Positions 11,101 through 19,551 are shown, numbered from the stretch's first letter. The stretch: DNA of 44,232 bases from Saccharothrix sp. NRRL B-16314 (GCF_000716595.1 NZ_JNXC01000054.1:1-44232); one strand, 5' to 3'. A program made the numbers and translations. Notes: generated by a model not told the origin, from the sequence alone.

Positions 11101-13120
11101 CGGCGACGTCGTCGGAGGCATGGACCCGACGACCACGACCGGCATGGCCGACTCCGCCGCGTTCGACCCGTTCGGCACCATCACCGCCACCACCGGCACC
11201 GCGCGCCAGGTCGGGTTCCAGGGCGACTGGACCGACCCGGACACCAAACAGGTCAACATAGGCGCCCGCTGGTACCAGCCGGGCACCGGCGGCTTCGCCT
11301 CCCGCGACACCGTCTCGGCCGGCTCCGGCACGTCCACCCTGTTCAACCGCTACACCTACGGCGCGGGCAGGCCACTCGACCTCATCGACCCCGACGGCCA
11401 CTGGCCGAGTTGGAAGAAGATCGGTTCCGTCGCGCTGACGGTCGTCAAGGAAGTCTCACCCGTCGGCGACATCGTCAGATTCGCCCGCGATCCCAGCTTG
11501 GGCAACGCCTTGTGGGTCGCATCCAACTTCATCCCCGGCGGCAAACTCCTCAAGGGCGCGAAGTACCTCTACAAGGGCGCCAAGCACCTCGCCAAGCGCG
11601 GAGACGACTTCGCAGGCGCGGCCCGCAAGTCCGGTCGACGCGGCGGCTCGGCCGCGCGACGCTCCGGTGACGACGTGGCCTCCAGCGGTCGTCGCGGAAG
11701 CAGGTCGGGATCCAACGCCCGCCGTTACGGCGACGAGGCCGCCTCAGGAGGACACCGCTACGGCGACGAGGCGGCAAGCTGGTCACGACGCAACGTAGGC
11801 GGCTACTCCTCGACCGCAGCCCGTGAAGCCGCCCAAGCCGCCGCCAAACGAGCCGCTGCCGCTGCCGCAGCCGCAGCAGCCGCCGCCCGCCGTGCCGCGA
11901 TGGAAGCGGTGACCAGACGTGCCCAGGCCGCGATCGCCGACGCCGCCAAGAACAACCCGATGCCGGTCCTGCAAGCGGCACTGAAGCCGAAAATCGCCAC
12001 GAAGGACCTGGTGTCGTCGGCGGCCAACCTGCCGGCAAGCAAGGTCTCCACCGTCACGGCCAACGTGCAGGACGTCAACAAGATCTGGGAAACCGTCAAA
12101 GCCACCATCGTCAAACCCGGCGTCAACATCATCCAGTCCGTCGGCGAACAGGCCGTCTCCGACTTCACCAACAGCCAGGTACCCGGCCTCGGCGACGCGC
12201 TCTCGCTACTCGGGCCAGGTCGCAAGCGCGGCAACGGCGCCGCCCGCGACGCGGGTGACAACTCGCGCGGCGAGGCCAACGGCAGCTGCCCGATGTCTCT
12301 CGACCGCAACAGCTTCTCCGGCGACACCCCGGTCTTGATGGCGGACGGATCACGCAAGCCGATTCGCGACGTGCGCGTCGGCGACTCGGTCCTGGCAACC
12401 GACCCGACCACAGGTGAGACCGGCGCGCGAACCGTCACCGATACCCGTTCTCACCAGGCCGAGCGGCAGCTGTACGAGATCACCGTCAACGGCACGGGCA
12501 AGATCACGGCGACCGACGAGCACCCGTTCTGGGTGGAGTCGCTGCACCGCTGGGTGCACGCCGAGGACCTGGAACCGGCCTACACCTTTGAAACGGCGGA
12601 CCACCGCCCGGCCACCGTCACCGGTATCCGTCCCTTCGATCCCGATCGCCAGGTCCACAACCTCACCGTCGACGGCCTGCACACGTACTACGTCGGCGCC
12701 GGCACGGCGGCGGTACTGACGCACAACACCGGCGGCAACGGCCACATGTGCGAGGTCACTGTGACGGCCCTTGACGGGAGCACGCGGTTGGAAATCGGCC
12801 TCGAAAGCGGGGACATGACCCCTGAGGAGGCCGCGCTCGGCTATCCCAACGCTGCGGCTCTCACGCACACGGAACACCGGTTCTCGCGCATGGCGGGTGC
12901 TTCCACGGGACCGAGGATCTGGTTGCCGAACGACCCGTTCGCGGGCCGGTACCCAGTGAGCGCTGGCGACGCAGTTACCATGAATGGCCAGCTCCCGCCT
13001 TGCTCCAGGTGCAGGGGCGCGATGAATCGCATGGTCAGGGAGTTGGGTGTGTCGGTCACGTACACGTGGGTGGGAGACAAGGGCTCCGGATTATGGGTCG
13101 CGGGAAAGAGACGCCGATGA
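5195..13120 (+). CDS. RHS/YD-repeat toxin with LamG, HINT and deaminase-fold tip
   Basis: This 2,641-residue protein is the main body of an RHS polymorphic toxin. In order it has a beta-rich N-terminal region, a LamG/concanavalin-like domain (about 348-580), many YD repeats of the YDxxGR type (about 590-1,935), and the RHS core ending YGAGRPLDLIDPDGH (about 2,050-2,069). An Arg/Gly- and Ala-rich linker with a long poly-Ala helix follows (about 2,205-2,257). The HINT domain spans 2,373-2,511, with NSFSGDT at its start, TDEHPFW inside and LTHNT at its end. The tip (2,512-2,641) contains H2558-T-E2560 and PC2603-S-R-C2606, the zinc-ligand and catalytic pattern of the cytidine-deaminase superfamily, so it probably deaminates a nucleic acid or nucleotide. 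The frame can start only at a weak TTG (5195) or ATG (5206) without a ribosome-binding site. It is continuous in frame with the preceding gene except for one TAA. The stop overlaps the immunity start (ATGA). Confidence 0.85.
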   Translation: MSLTMFELPPIVKAQYPPAGHSASTLTPQLWADAVDVDAPAGTGVRYEFEVCGSNADGTPALGSCTLGPRVASKTWTVPKGRLQWSETYHWRAFAIDPSGARSEALPFSALLTAVPQPEITSHLGGAPYSAGDLDFDPQVGNYTTAAIDAVLGVSGPELNVARTYNSLDPRKTNLFGAGWSTRYDMRVVPDQDGSGNVVVTYPDGQQVRFGRNADGTFDPPPGRFATFYQDTTTTARNYVLVDKANTVYTFREFDGRLITIHDNAGRMLELDYGLNGQVKRAISRASANRTLYFTWTGNHVTEVRTDPPTTGGTPFTWTYKYLGDRLTEVCDPKGGCTKYDYDNGSHYRTAVLDSRPDSYWRLGEPAGSADAVSQVATNLAKDWGAHRSTTPGAPGPLDGSPDTATTFNGTGSYVALPDGAIKKSRDLSVELWFKTTTGGPLIGFQTAPFDRAQNGAVPALYVDRDGKLRGQFWHGRVAPITTTGTVNDGQWHHVVLSGSLATQTLYLDGAKVGTTEGEIDNSPFNHGQIGAAHAVGPAAWEPVGWWPGAGRKHFAGEIDEVAIYQHPLGEEAARAHYRAREHSDQLTKVTMPSGRVAAELAYDTTNDRVRDYTDVDGGHWKLGVPHVSGTEKQDAQGRTVRNLVRTVQVTDPGDRPHFFDYDPIRGRIIRFVAPLGTGVRLEDRPDPSVVPTTPSTAPPCTDTTTNPDGTPAYCGGTGVSNPDWQGGPVQGVGVRTYGYDASGFQQTITDENGHQVELRNDARGNVTSRKTCREPGVCDTEHFTYHQPASGKANDTDPRIDKQLTSRDGRSSGPADNRYLTSSEYDARGELLKQTMPDGTTVTHGYTDGTTAAEGGGNEPAGLLKWTKDARGKQTTYRYFTNGDLASTTEPGRTDTEAEGLVTKYRYDLLGRKVTETEFSDTHPQGLETKFSYDELNRLVEVTDAPVTNAVDGIRHTKFTKTTYNADSLPEKVEVSDLTGGDPTRTVTYTYDDRGRQDSVTDAEGAKTSYAYDVFGNRTQVVDAIGTRIEYAYTARNMLAEVRLRGWHGKPVSGGQGTGEQADPGTLLVLESNTYDLGGRLVRHVDAMGRRTFYEYLPNGLVFRVQAEVPAAGGTTRKVLLEQNAYDGAGNLVKHTGPGGNITQYTHDPVGRITEELADPTGLVRRTAYRYDANGNVTQIARSGNGSNTPGVQTTASSVVDYTYDNVGNQTSETIQLGSTPLTTTSRYDKRGLLVAETESRGNVVGADPAAFTTEYRYDESERQVAVKLPAVQVETGGGTPTTARPETLIGFDNFGDETAVKDENGQVTRLVHDKVGRPVRTESPDYTPPSSSQPIKGVTTTTYDAAGNAVEATDERGAITRFRYDQLGRLVERQDPKPDNPTEAGGVWRYTYTHTGEQLSITDPTGARSEATYDALGRQITSTTLERKPTAAAHTTTLEYNDAGELVKTTSPSGDVTTLGYDALGQRTTATDPAGVVMQYGYDGLGRPVWQRDALGRTDYLRLDAAGRLTGQFNLNAQNAIQRRTTYTHDAAGNTLTATDPFNHTTRYTYDALSRLTQQVEPVTDTESITTSFGYDAQGNRTRYTDGRGNKFVTTYNPWSLPESVVEPSTAAHPNATDRTWTAVYDTAGNTTRLTAPGGVVRDREYDALNRLKKETGTGAEIATAERVRVYDEIGRVKEIDAPGGRNAYDYNDRGALLSATGPSGDSSYVYDAEGRVTSRTDAAGTAAFGYDKGRLKTVTDGVTGVGLSYDYNETGQLKTLKYGVGRTRTFDYDPLGREKSDVIKDSAGATLSSLAYEYDNNDRLTRKVTSGSAGAGDHTYTYDHGNRLKSWTVGGQTTDYAWDASGNRTRNGAKTATYDERNRLLSDGDYTYKHTPRGSMASRTSSGLEEKFSFDAFDRLIQVGAATYAYDGADRLVSRGAKSFRYAGFDIDPASDGDNTYGRDASGDLLSIAAGGAKRLTVSDKHGDVVGGMDPTTTTGMADSAAFDPFGTITATTGTARQVGFQGDWTDPDTKQVNIGARWYQPGTGGFASRDTVSAGSGTSTLFNRYTYGAGRPLDLIDPDGHWPSWKKIGSVALTVVKEVSPVGDIVRFARDPSLGNALWVASNFIPGGKLLKGAKYLYKGAKHLAKRGDDFAGAARKSGRRGGSAARRSGDDVASSGRRGSRSGSNARRYGDEAASGGHRYGDEAASWSRRNVGGYSSTAAREAAQAAAKRAAAAAAAAAAAARRAAMEAVTRRAQAAIADAAKNNPMPVLQAALKPKIATKDLVSSAANLPASKVSTVTANVQDVNKIWETVKATIVKPGVNIIQSVGEQAVSDFTNSQVPGLGDALSLLGPGRKRGNGAARDAGDNSRGEANGSCPMSLDRNSFSGDTPVLMADGSRKPIRDVRVGDSVLATDPTTGETGARTVTDTRSHQAERQLYEITVNGTGKITATDEHPFWVESLHRWVHAEDLEPAYTFETADHRPATVTGIRPFDPDRQVHNLTVDGLHTYYVGAGTAAVLTHNTGGNGHMCEVTVTALDGSTRLEIGLESGDMTPEEAALGYPNAAALTHTEHRFSRMAGASTGPRIWLPNDPFAGRYPVSAGDAVTMNGQLPPCSRCRGAMNRMVRELGVSVTYTWVGDKGSGLWVAGKRRR

Positions 13121-13541
13121 TGAGGCTGAACGCTGTGCAGCTGGGATTCTTCGAGGATTACGAGGACGAGGAGGCCTTGGAGGTGGGAATCTCCGGGATC
13201 GACGACGCCGGCGTCCGGAGATCGTTCTCCATCCAGCGGTCCACCTACCAGCCCGACGAGCAGGAAATCCGGTCGGGTATGGACTCCTATAACGTCTCGA
13301 CCGAACGAGGTCTCACGGTGTACGGCTGCCTGCGCAGGGTGCACATCACCGGTGCCGTGCTCACCCTGGAATTCACGGCCGAGGACGCGGAGGTCTTGGA
13401 GGTCCCGACGCCTGTGAAGGTCGACCTGAGCGGCCCGGAGGTCGATGACGCGGACCTGGCCGGGAAGCTCCGCGACATCCTGGACTGGGGCGCTCGCGAG
13501 AAGCGACCGGAGTTGATCGGGTTTGGCGCTTCCGGTCCTGT

Positions 13542-13554
<13 letters not shown>
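13117..13554 (+). CDS. Imm10-like immunity protein
   Basis: This 145-residue acidic protein is the expected antidote to the deaminase-like RHS tip. It starts at ATG 13117, whose ATGA overlaps the RHS stop, with GGGAAAGAG just upstream, so translation is probably coupled. The pattern FSIQRSTYQPDEQEIRSGMD, then a Tyr-Gly pair (TVYGCLRRV) and LTLEFTAEDAEVL, is what I know from the Imm10 family. That assignment is by recognition, not search. The last codons (PVGCQ and stop) fall inside GGGGTGCCA at 13542-13550, which is the terminal repeat of an insertion-sequence remnant. The natural C-terminus may therefore have been replaced by a few IS-encoded residues. Confidence 0.75.
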
Positions 13555-14374
<820 letters not shown>

Positions 14375-14931
14375 TGGCGCGCTGGACCTGCATCCCACCC
14401 ACGGCGGCTGGAGCGGTCAGGACCTGCACACCACCTGGCTGTGGCCCAACGACACCCACGATCGCGTGCCAGTTGAAGACCTGCCGTGGCTCGGACAGCC
14501 GCTCCCTGGCCTCCACCAACGCATCGATCCACGGTTGGGTCTGGCTGACGATCGAATTCTCCTCCGGAACGTCGACGAAGAACCGGTAGCCAGCCCCATC
14601 CGGGAACACCAGCAAGCAGGACGACAGGCTCACGGAGTCGGTGTCGTACCGCATGTGCCAGTACGGTAGGTCGGGCGTCGGCATGACCTGGTGGTACGTG
14701 TAGCCCACGACATGGTGATCGCGCGTCAGGACCGCGAACATATAGTCCATGAGTCGGTCGCCGCTCGTGGCCCAGTCCACGTCCGCAAGATCAAAGTTCA
14801 GTCGGACGCGGCTCGCTTGACCGAAGTCCATGACCTAATGGTCACACGGCCATCAGACTCCCCCGATTCAGTCGTGAACCGCCCCGGCTTTGGTGGGAAC
14901 TCTGATGTGCCCTGGGTTTGATGGAGTCGGG

Positions 14932-15550
<619 letters not shown>

Positions 15551-15557
15551 AGGTCTC

Positions 15558-15692
15558 ACGCCGGACATCGACTGGGCCTCGGCCAACTACGGCGCGGGAC
15601 AAGGAACCTGGCAAACGCTGAACGAGCCAGCTACCGTCGCCCGAAACTACCACACGGTCGCCCTGTTATTGTCGGACGCCAGCGTCTTCACC
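15558..15692 (+). pseudogene. Fragment of a kelch/galactose-oxidase-like protein
   Basis: Between two transposase pieces one frame reads [18 protein letters not shown], then [20 protein letters not shown]. The phrase 'ARxYHxxALLL.D' is typical of kelch blades in galactose-oxidase-like (DUF1929-containing) secreted enzymes. Only about 45 residues survive, with no start or stop of their own. The 5' end segment of an IS-A element begins immediately after. I see this as a captured scrap of a chromosomal gene; the assignment is tentative. Confidence 0.3.
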
Positions 15693-15698
15693 GCGAGT

Positions 15699-15808
15699 TC
15701 GAAGATCAGGTTCAGCAGTCGTAGCGCCACGCCTAGCGATCATGCTCCTACAGCCCATGGTGCGCGATCGCTGCAGGTCGGCGCCTCAGTGCAGAGTTCT
15801 GGCACCCC
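15699..15808 (-). mobile_element. IS-A 5' end with terminal repeat
   Basis: This segment matches the start of the IS-A transposase (minus-strand codons for [12 protein letters not shown] residues at 15699-15730), the leader, and the terminal repeat TGGCACCCC at 15800-15808. That repeat is the exact reverse complement of GGGGTGCCA at 13542-13550. It is about three-quarters identical to 24478-24579. The repeat is followed at once by the end of a second IS type. Confidence 0.65.
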
Positions 15809-15865
15809 TGTGCCGCTCGAAAAGTCGTCGCTGCTGGTCAAGCGGCATACCTGTACTCGTACGAG
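15809..15865 (-). mobile_element. IS-B 3' end fragment
   Basis: This short piece, read on the minus strand, encodes the last residues of a transposase of the '(I)NEYRYAA' type. It contains a ~35-bp block (GTGCCGCTCGAAAAGTC, then TCGCTGCTGG) repeated almost exactly at 16881-16915. Together the two copies define the end of a second IS family, here called IS-B. Confidence 0.5.
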
Positions 15866-15981
15866 TCAAACCCGATTTGCTCACCAGACCTTTCGCTCGC
15901 ATGTTATATCGAGCCCGTACAGTTCAGCGCGACATCGTGACGTTGACCTCCGCCTCTCGCTCACGGTTATCGACATTGCAT

Positions 15982-16710
15982 CTAGGTTGAACTCAGCGGC
16001 ACAGCCCCAAGGGACCGCCAAATCCGTACCATCAGGCTTGGGCTACCCATTACTGAGTAGCATGCGACAATTTGAATTAAGGCCATCAGGGCCATTAACA
16101 TCATTGCTTTTCCTGCCGGATCAACTTCAAATTTACCATCAGAGATCCGGTGCAGTGTCGCCAAAAGTAGTGCCAATGCAGAGCCAATTGCGCAAAAGAA
16201 CCCCCATAGTATCGCCGGAAAGGAAAGCAGTGTGGGAACCCAGGAGGCTTCTCTGCCTTTGAATGCGGCCACATACATAATAAAGAAGCCTAGAATTGAG
16301 GCTACAACGTAGCCGGTTGAGACCTCATCCCACCGTAAAGACGCCATGACTTTGTCCCATTCCGGGCCTTCGTCCGGGATTGGTCCGAATACAAGATAAG
16401 AGAGTGCATTTCCAATAAGGTAGGCGATCCATAGCCACAACGCTTGTAGCATTACAAGGGTGAGTGATATAACTACTGCGGCAGATATCGCAACTGCTGT
16501 CACCGTTCGCAACCGATTTGAGACGTGTGATGCAGCCCTCAAAGTCGCCTTCGTAACTTTAACCCCAGACTTCGCTAATTCGTACCACGACCATGCCGAC
16601 TTGAGCGCCAGGAACGCTATCGTGATTAGTGCAGCAGGGCCGAATATTGTCTTTACAAACTCTTCGACGAGGTCATCCGGGTTGGGGATATCGGCGATCG
16701 GCGGCTCCAT
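15982..16710 (-). CDS. Low-GC multi-pass membrane protein
   Basis: This 242-residue protein has five or six hydrophobic segments, among them GPAALITIAFLALKSAW, AISAAVVISLTLVMLQAL, a segment after STGYVVASILGFFIM, and a long hairpin near FPAILWGFFCAIGSALALLL. A cytoplasmic amphipathic stretch (ELAKSGVKVTKATLRAASHV) follows the first. I chose ATG 16710 because GGAGGT lies nine bases upstream; the in-frame ATG at 16734 has no such site. Base composition is strikingly different: two 60-base lines counted at 43-45% GC against about 70% in neighbours, with many A/T-ending codons. That points to acquisition from a lower-GC donor. The family is unknown. In a toxin/immunity array a membrane protein of this kind could be immunity against a pore-forming or envelope-active tip. 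Confidence 0.7.
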   Translation of the reverse strand: MEPPIADIPNPDDLVEEFVKTIFGPAALITIAFLALKSAWSWYELAKSGVKVTKATLRAASHVSNRLRTVTAVAISAAVVISLTLVMLQALWLWIAYLIGNALSYLVFGPIPDEGPEWDKVMASLRWDEVSTGYVVASILGFFIMYVAAFKGREASWVPTLLSFPAILWGFFCAIGSALALLLATLHRISDGKFEVDPAGKAMMLMALMALIQIVACYSVMGSPSLMVRIWRSLGAVPLSST

Positions 16711-16864
16711 TGTGCACCCACCTCCATCTACCATCTGCTCGACGCGGCCAAGACGCGGCCAAGACGATCCGGATTGAATCCCGACCGGATGACCAGCTAG
16801 CCCATTCAGCGTAACCAGGTTGCCTCATGGCTGCCTGGTACACATGCGCCTGAGTGCCCGTGTC

Positions 16865-17020
16865 CCGTGCCTGATCGCGTGCCGCTCGAAAAGTCATCGC
16901 TGCTGGCCAGGCGGCGTGTCTGTGCTCATTGATGAGTCCGCTGAGGATGCGGGTGCGGTGCAGTCTGTGGGTGTCGAGGTCGTGTGCTGCGGCGGGGTGT
17001 TGCTGGGCGTCGGGCGGTAG
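16865..17020 (-). mobile_element. IS-B 3' end remnant
   Basis: On the minus strand this encodes a degenerate transposase C-terminus, HRTRILSGLINEHRHAAW, comparable with the C-terminal GGILNEHHHAA of the element at 21556-22637. Its outer ~35 bp repeat the sequence at 15809-15845. It meets a plus-strand transposase fragment near 17020, giving another inverted junction. Confidence 0.55.
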
Positions 17021-17360
17021 TACCCGTCGATGCGCTTCGTCGGCTCCGACTGCTGGTGCGCCCGGAGACGGTGCTGCGGTGGCACCGCGACCCTCTCTCA
17101 CGCCGTCACACTGCCAGGTCCCGTCCCCAGCGGCCCGGCCGACCGCGGACCATCCGCTCGATCCGACTCCTGGCCCTACGCCCGGCACGGGAGAATCCCA
17201 CCTGGAGCTACCGCCGCATCCACGGCGAACTCCTCGTCCTCGGCATCAAGGTCGCAGCCTCCACCGTCTGGCAGATCCTCAAGGACGCCGGAATCGACCC
17301 GGCCCCCGAACGCACCACGACGACCTGGTCGGACTTCCTGTGCTCCCAGGCCGACGCACT
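17021..17360 (+). pseudogene. IS-B transposase fragment
   Basis: The plus strand encodes an internal part of an integrase-core transposase: ALRRLRLLVRPETVLRWHRD, then RPGRPRTIRSIRLLALRPAR, NPTWSYRRIHGELLVLGIKV and AGIDPAPERTTTTWSDFL. The same segment is present on the minus strand at 19552-19738. Start and catalytic end are missing. At about 17360 the frame passes straight into a nuclease toxin tip, so this IS fragment has replaced the N-terminal part of that toxin. Confidence 0.8.
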
Positions 17361-17663
17361 GCGAACTTCGCCAATGCCATTGCCAGTGGAAAGAGTCCGA
17401 TCGTCACTCGGTTGACCGGTCGGTCGAACATCAGGGCCAACAGGAATGCGGCCCAGTCTGGTGCTCCTCGACCAGGGACACTGGGCAGTGGTTTGTCGTG
17501 GGAAGAGTTTCCTTTTGCGTCCACTCGGGAGGTCGGTGCTGGCGCCACCTTGAGCCTCATTCCGTTGACCGAGAACTCGGCTCACGGGCTTACATCGTTG
17601 TGGCCATTCTTGAGAGACAACGGCGTCAAGAGCGGCGACCAGTACTATGTACGCGGCCAGTGA
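17361..17663 (+). pseudogene. Orphan toxin tip, NucA/NucB-type nuclease, 5'-truncated
   Basis: About 100 codons with no start of their own end at TGA 17661-17663. They read ANFANAIASGKSPIVTRL, NIRANRNAAQSGAPRPG, then SWEEFPFASTREVGAGATL and a C-terminal VKSGDQYYVRG. The '(D/E)E(Y/F)PFAST..GGAGA' signature is that of the NucA/NucB DNase family, used as C-terminal tips in many actinobacterial polymorphic toxins. The usual Cys before the motif is Trp here. The carrier protein is gone, replaced by a transposase fragment in the same reading direction. A SUKH immunity gene follows 18 bp downstream, so this is a classical displaced tip/immunity cassette. It is probably untranslated unless it recombines onto a full RHS gene. 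Confidence 0.7.
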
Positions 17664-17681
17664 TCGGACGGAGGGCTTGAT

Positions 17682-18215
17682 GTGTTGCTGACAGAGCTTA
17701 GGGCGCTGGTGGAGCGGCTCGCCGCACTGGCTCGCCCTGTCGCGTCATGGCTCGTGCCTGGGGTCGGCGCGGCAGCGGTCGAGGAGACGCTTGGGGAGAT
17801 GCCGCCTGAGGAAGTGATCATGTGGTTCGGTTGGTGCAACGGTGTCGAGTTGCAACCCGGGCAGATTCAGGACGACATCAACGTAGTCCCAGGCTATGCT
17901 CCGCTGTCCTTGGCCGAGGCGGCTCGGTTTATCGAGTCTTATTCCGGTGATCCGGTTCTGGGTGATCACTGGGTGCCCGTGCTTGGAGGAGCGGGCGGTG
18001 ACATATATGCCGCGGTTTGGGGCCCGAATGGAAATGTTCGTGTCGCTGGTGTCCTCGTGGGGGAGGAGACGGAGGTTGAGTTTGGCAGTCTTGAAAATAT
18101 GGTTGCCGTGTTCAATGAGTGCTATCGGCGTGGTGCGTTCTTTGTTGACGGCCGGGGGCGTCTGACGATGGATGCCAACCTCTACGACGAGGTGTACGAG
18201 GTGACGGTCAGGTAG
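17682..18215 (+). CDS. SUKH (SMI1/KNR4) family immunity protein
   Basis: This 177-residue protein starts at GTG 17682 with GGAGGG six bases upstream. It shows the SUKH core: LGEMPPEEVIMWFGWCNGVE near residue 40, APLSLAEAARFIESY, then GDHWVPVLGGAGGDIYAAVW and FFVDGRGRLTMDANLYDEVY at the end. SUKH proteins are common immunity proteins against nuclease tips, which fits the adjoining NucA/NucB-like fragment 18 bp upstream. The gene looks intact although its toxin is truncated, the usual state of retained orphan immunity genes that protect against siblings still carrying the toxin. Confidence 0.85.
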   Translation: MLLTELRALVERLAALARPVASWLVPGVGAAAVEETLGEMPPEEVIMWFGWCNGVELQPGQIQDDINVVPGYAPLSLAEAARFIESYSGDPVLGDHWVPVLGGAGGDIYAAVWGPNGNVRVAGVLVGEETEVEFGSLENMVAVFNECYRRGAFFVDGRGRLTMDANLYDEVYEVTVR

Positions 18216-18299
18216 GCGGCGCTGAACCCACTTCGGACCGTGTGCTTGCCGAAGATATTAAGAGAGGCGAGACTGAGATTGTCTATCCCCGCTGCCGCA

Positions 18300-18750
18300 T
18301 GAAAAATTCGCGCTGGCCCTGGATAGAACGCGTTTGAGGCTGCGAATGACTTAGCGGGGTGACTTGCCGTCGGAGAGTTTGCGCCGGTAGTAGGGCCGGC
18401 CTGGGGTGTCGTGGCGGAGTTGGACGATGGCCATGATGTGCAGGACGCGGTTGAGGCGCCGGTTTCCGGCTCGTGAGAGTCGGTGGCGGCGTTGGTCGCC
18501 GCTGGAGGCGTCGATGGGCGCGGTGCCGTTCCAACTGGCGAATCGTCCGCGGCTGGGGAAGCGGCTGATGTCGCCGACGTCTCCGAGGATCCTGGCGGCG
18601 CTGGACGGACCGATGCCGTAGAGCTTTCGCAGCCCGGTGCCGGTCGCGTCGAGTAGCTCTGCGAGGCGTTTGTCGGCGGCGGTCGTCTTGCGATCGATCG
18701 TCGTCAGTTCGGAGATCAACTCGGCAGCGAGCTGTCGCCGGGTCCTGCCC
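18300..18750 (-). pseudogene. IS110-family transposase, C-terminal fragment
   Basis: The minus strand encodes the C-terminal domain of an IS110/IS116/IS902 transposase: LRKLYGIGPSSAARILGDVG (helix-hairpin-helix region), FASWNGTAPIDASSGDQRRH with the conserved Ser-Ser-Gly, and LNRVLHIMAIVQLRHDTPGR. After LSDGKSPR a TAA replaces the expected Glu codon, and VIRSLKRVLSRA continues in frame, so the copy is nonsense-mutated as well as 5'-truncated. At about 18750 it is joined to a HINT-domain remnant on the other strand. The 85 bp between the SUKH gene and this remnant contain only a 31-codon frame I could not assign. Confidence 0.8.
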
Positions 18751-19212
18751 ACCACTCGACCGGCACCGTCGACGCCACCTCCTGGCACCCCGTCTGGGTC
18801 GACGCCCAAGGCCGCTTCGTCAACATCGGCGACCTCAAACCCGGCCAACACCCCACCTCAGCCGACGGCAATTCGCCGCAAGTCACCGACGTCGACCGCT
18901 ACACCCGCCTTGAACCCGGTCTACGACCTCACCATCGACGGCGTCCACACGTACTATGTGCTGGCCGGTGGCACCTCGGTGCTGGTCTACAACTGCGGTG
19001 AAGGCGTGCCGGCGGGGGCGGCCAACCCTCAAGCACAGCGTGGGCTTCGCCAGGTCCGGCTTACGGATGCGGATCTCGCACACCCGCGACAGGACCCCCA
19101 CATCAACTTCGAAACCTACAGCAGCCCGATCGGGACTGGGGTTCGCGGCGGCAGGCCGGTCAGCAACATCCACATCTTCCTACCTGAGGAGTCGGGATGG
19201 CACCACCCGTAG
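18751..19212 (+). pseudogene. HINT-domain remnant with orphan toxin tip
   Basis: The plus strand carries the second half of a HINT self-processing domain. In one frame it reads STGTVDATSWHPVWVDAQGR and GDLKPGQHPTSADG, and in the next LNPVYDLTIDGVHTYYVLAG, ending VLVYNC. A frameshift near 18908 separates the two. The tip follows without interruption: about 75 residues with GAANPQAQRGLRQVRLTDAD, DPHINFETYSSPIG and SNIHIFLPEESGWHHP, stopping at TAG 19210-19212. I do not recognise this tip; the conserved-looking His, Asn and Glu residues would suit a small nuclease, but that is speculation. The stop overlaps the next gene by 16 bp. The RHS or other carrier is missing, cut off by the IS110 fragment. 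Confidence 0.65.
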
Positions 19213-19517
19213 ACCCCGCCGGAGAACGTACTCGGCCGGTGGTACCCGTCGAGGTGGAGGTCACCGCGTACGATCCCGTGCTCGGTGTCGGGACTTGGTG
19301 GGAAGAAGACACCGCCCTTCGGGCGGAGGTGTGGGATTCGCCCGAGAAGACGGTAGTGATCTCGGGGAACCCGGCCGGTCTCGTGTCCCTCGCCAGGCAC
19401 CTGCTCACCCTTGCCCAGGAGTCGGTTCCGGACGGACGTCACCTCGACTTCGACACCTACTGCGGATGGCTGGAAAAGGGCTCGACCGCTATTCGCGTGG
19501 AGGTGGACAAGAGGTGA
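19197..19517 (+). CDS. Imm32-like immunity protein
   Basis: This 106-residue protein begins at ATG 19197, overlapping the toxin stop by 16 bp, with GAGGAG six bases upstream. The signature VVISGNPAGLVSLARHLLTL followed by AQESVPDGRHLDFDTY and a final strand GSTAIRVEVD matches what I know of the Imm32 family. Family assignment is by recognition only. The tight overlap marks it as the cognate antidote of the unrecognised tip upstream. The gene appears intact. Confidence 0.7.
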   Translation: MAPPVDPAGERTRPVVPVEVEVTAYDPVLGVGTWWEEDTALRAEVWDSPEKTVVISGNPAGLVSLARHLLTLAQESVPDGRHLDFDTYCGWLEKGSTAIRVEVDKR

Positions 19518-19551
19518 GGGCGCGGCGCTCCACCTGAAGGGACGAGGTGCC

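Noticed and set aside
11808..11965. A GCC/GCA/GCT-rich run that could be a simple-sequence repeat.
   Set aside because: It encodes an Ala-rich helix within the RHS linker, with varied codons.
18236..18258. TGTGCTTGCCGAA shared by 18236-18258 and 21552-21573 as a possible element end.
   Set aside because: Only about 13 bases agree, the flanks differ, and one copy lies in transposase C-terminal codons while the other does not.
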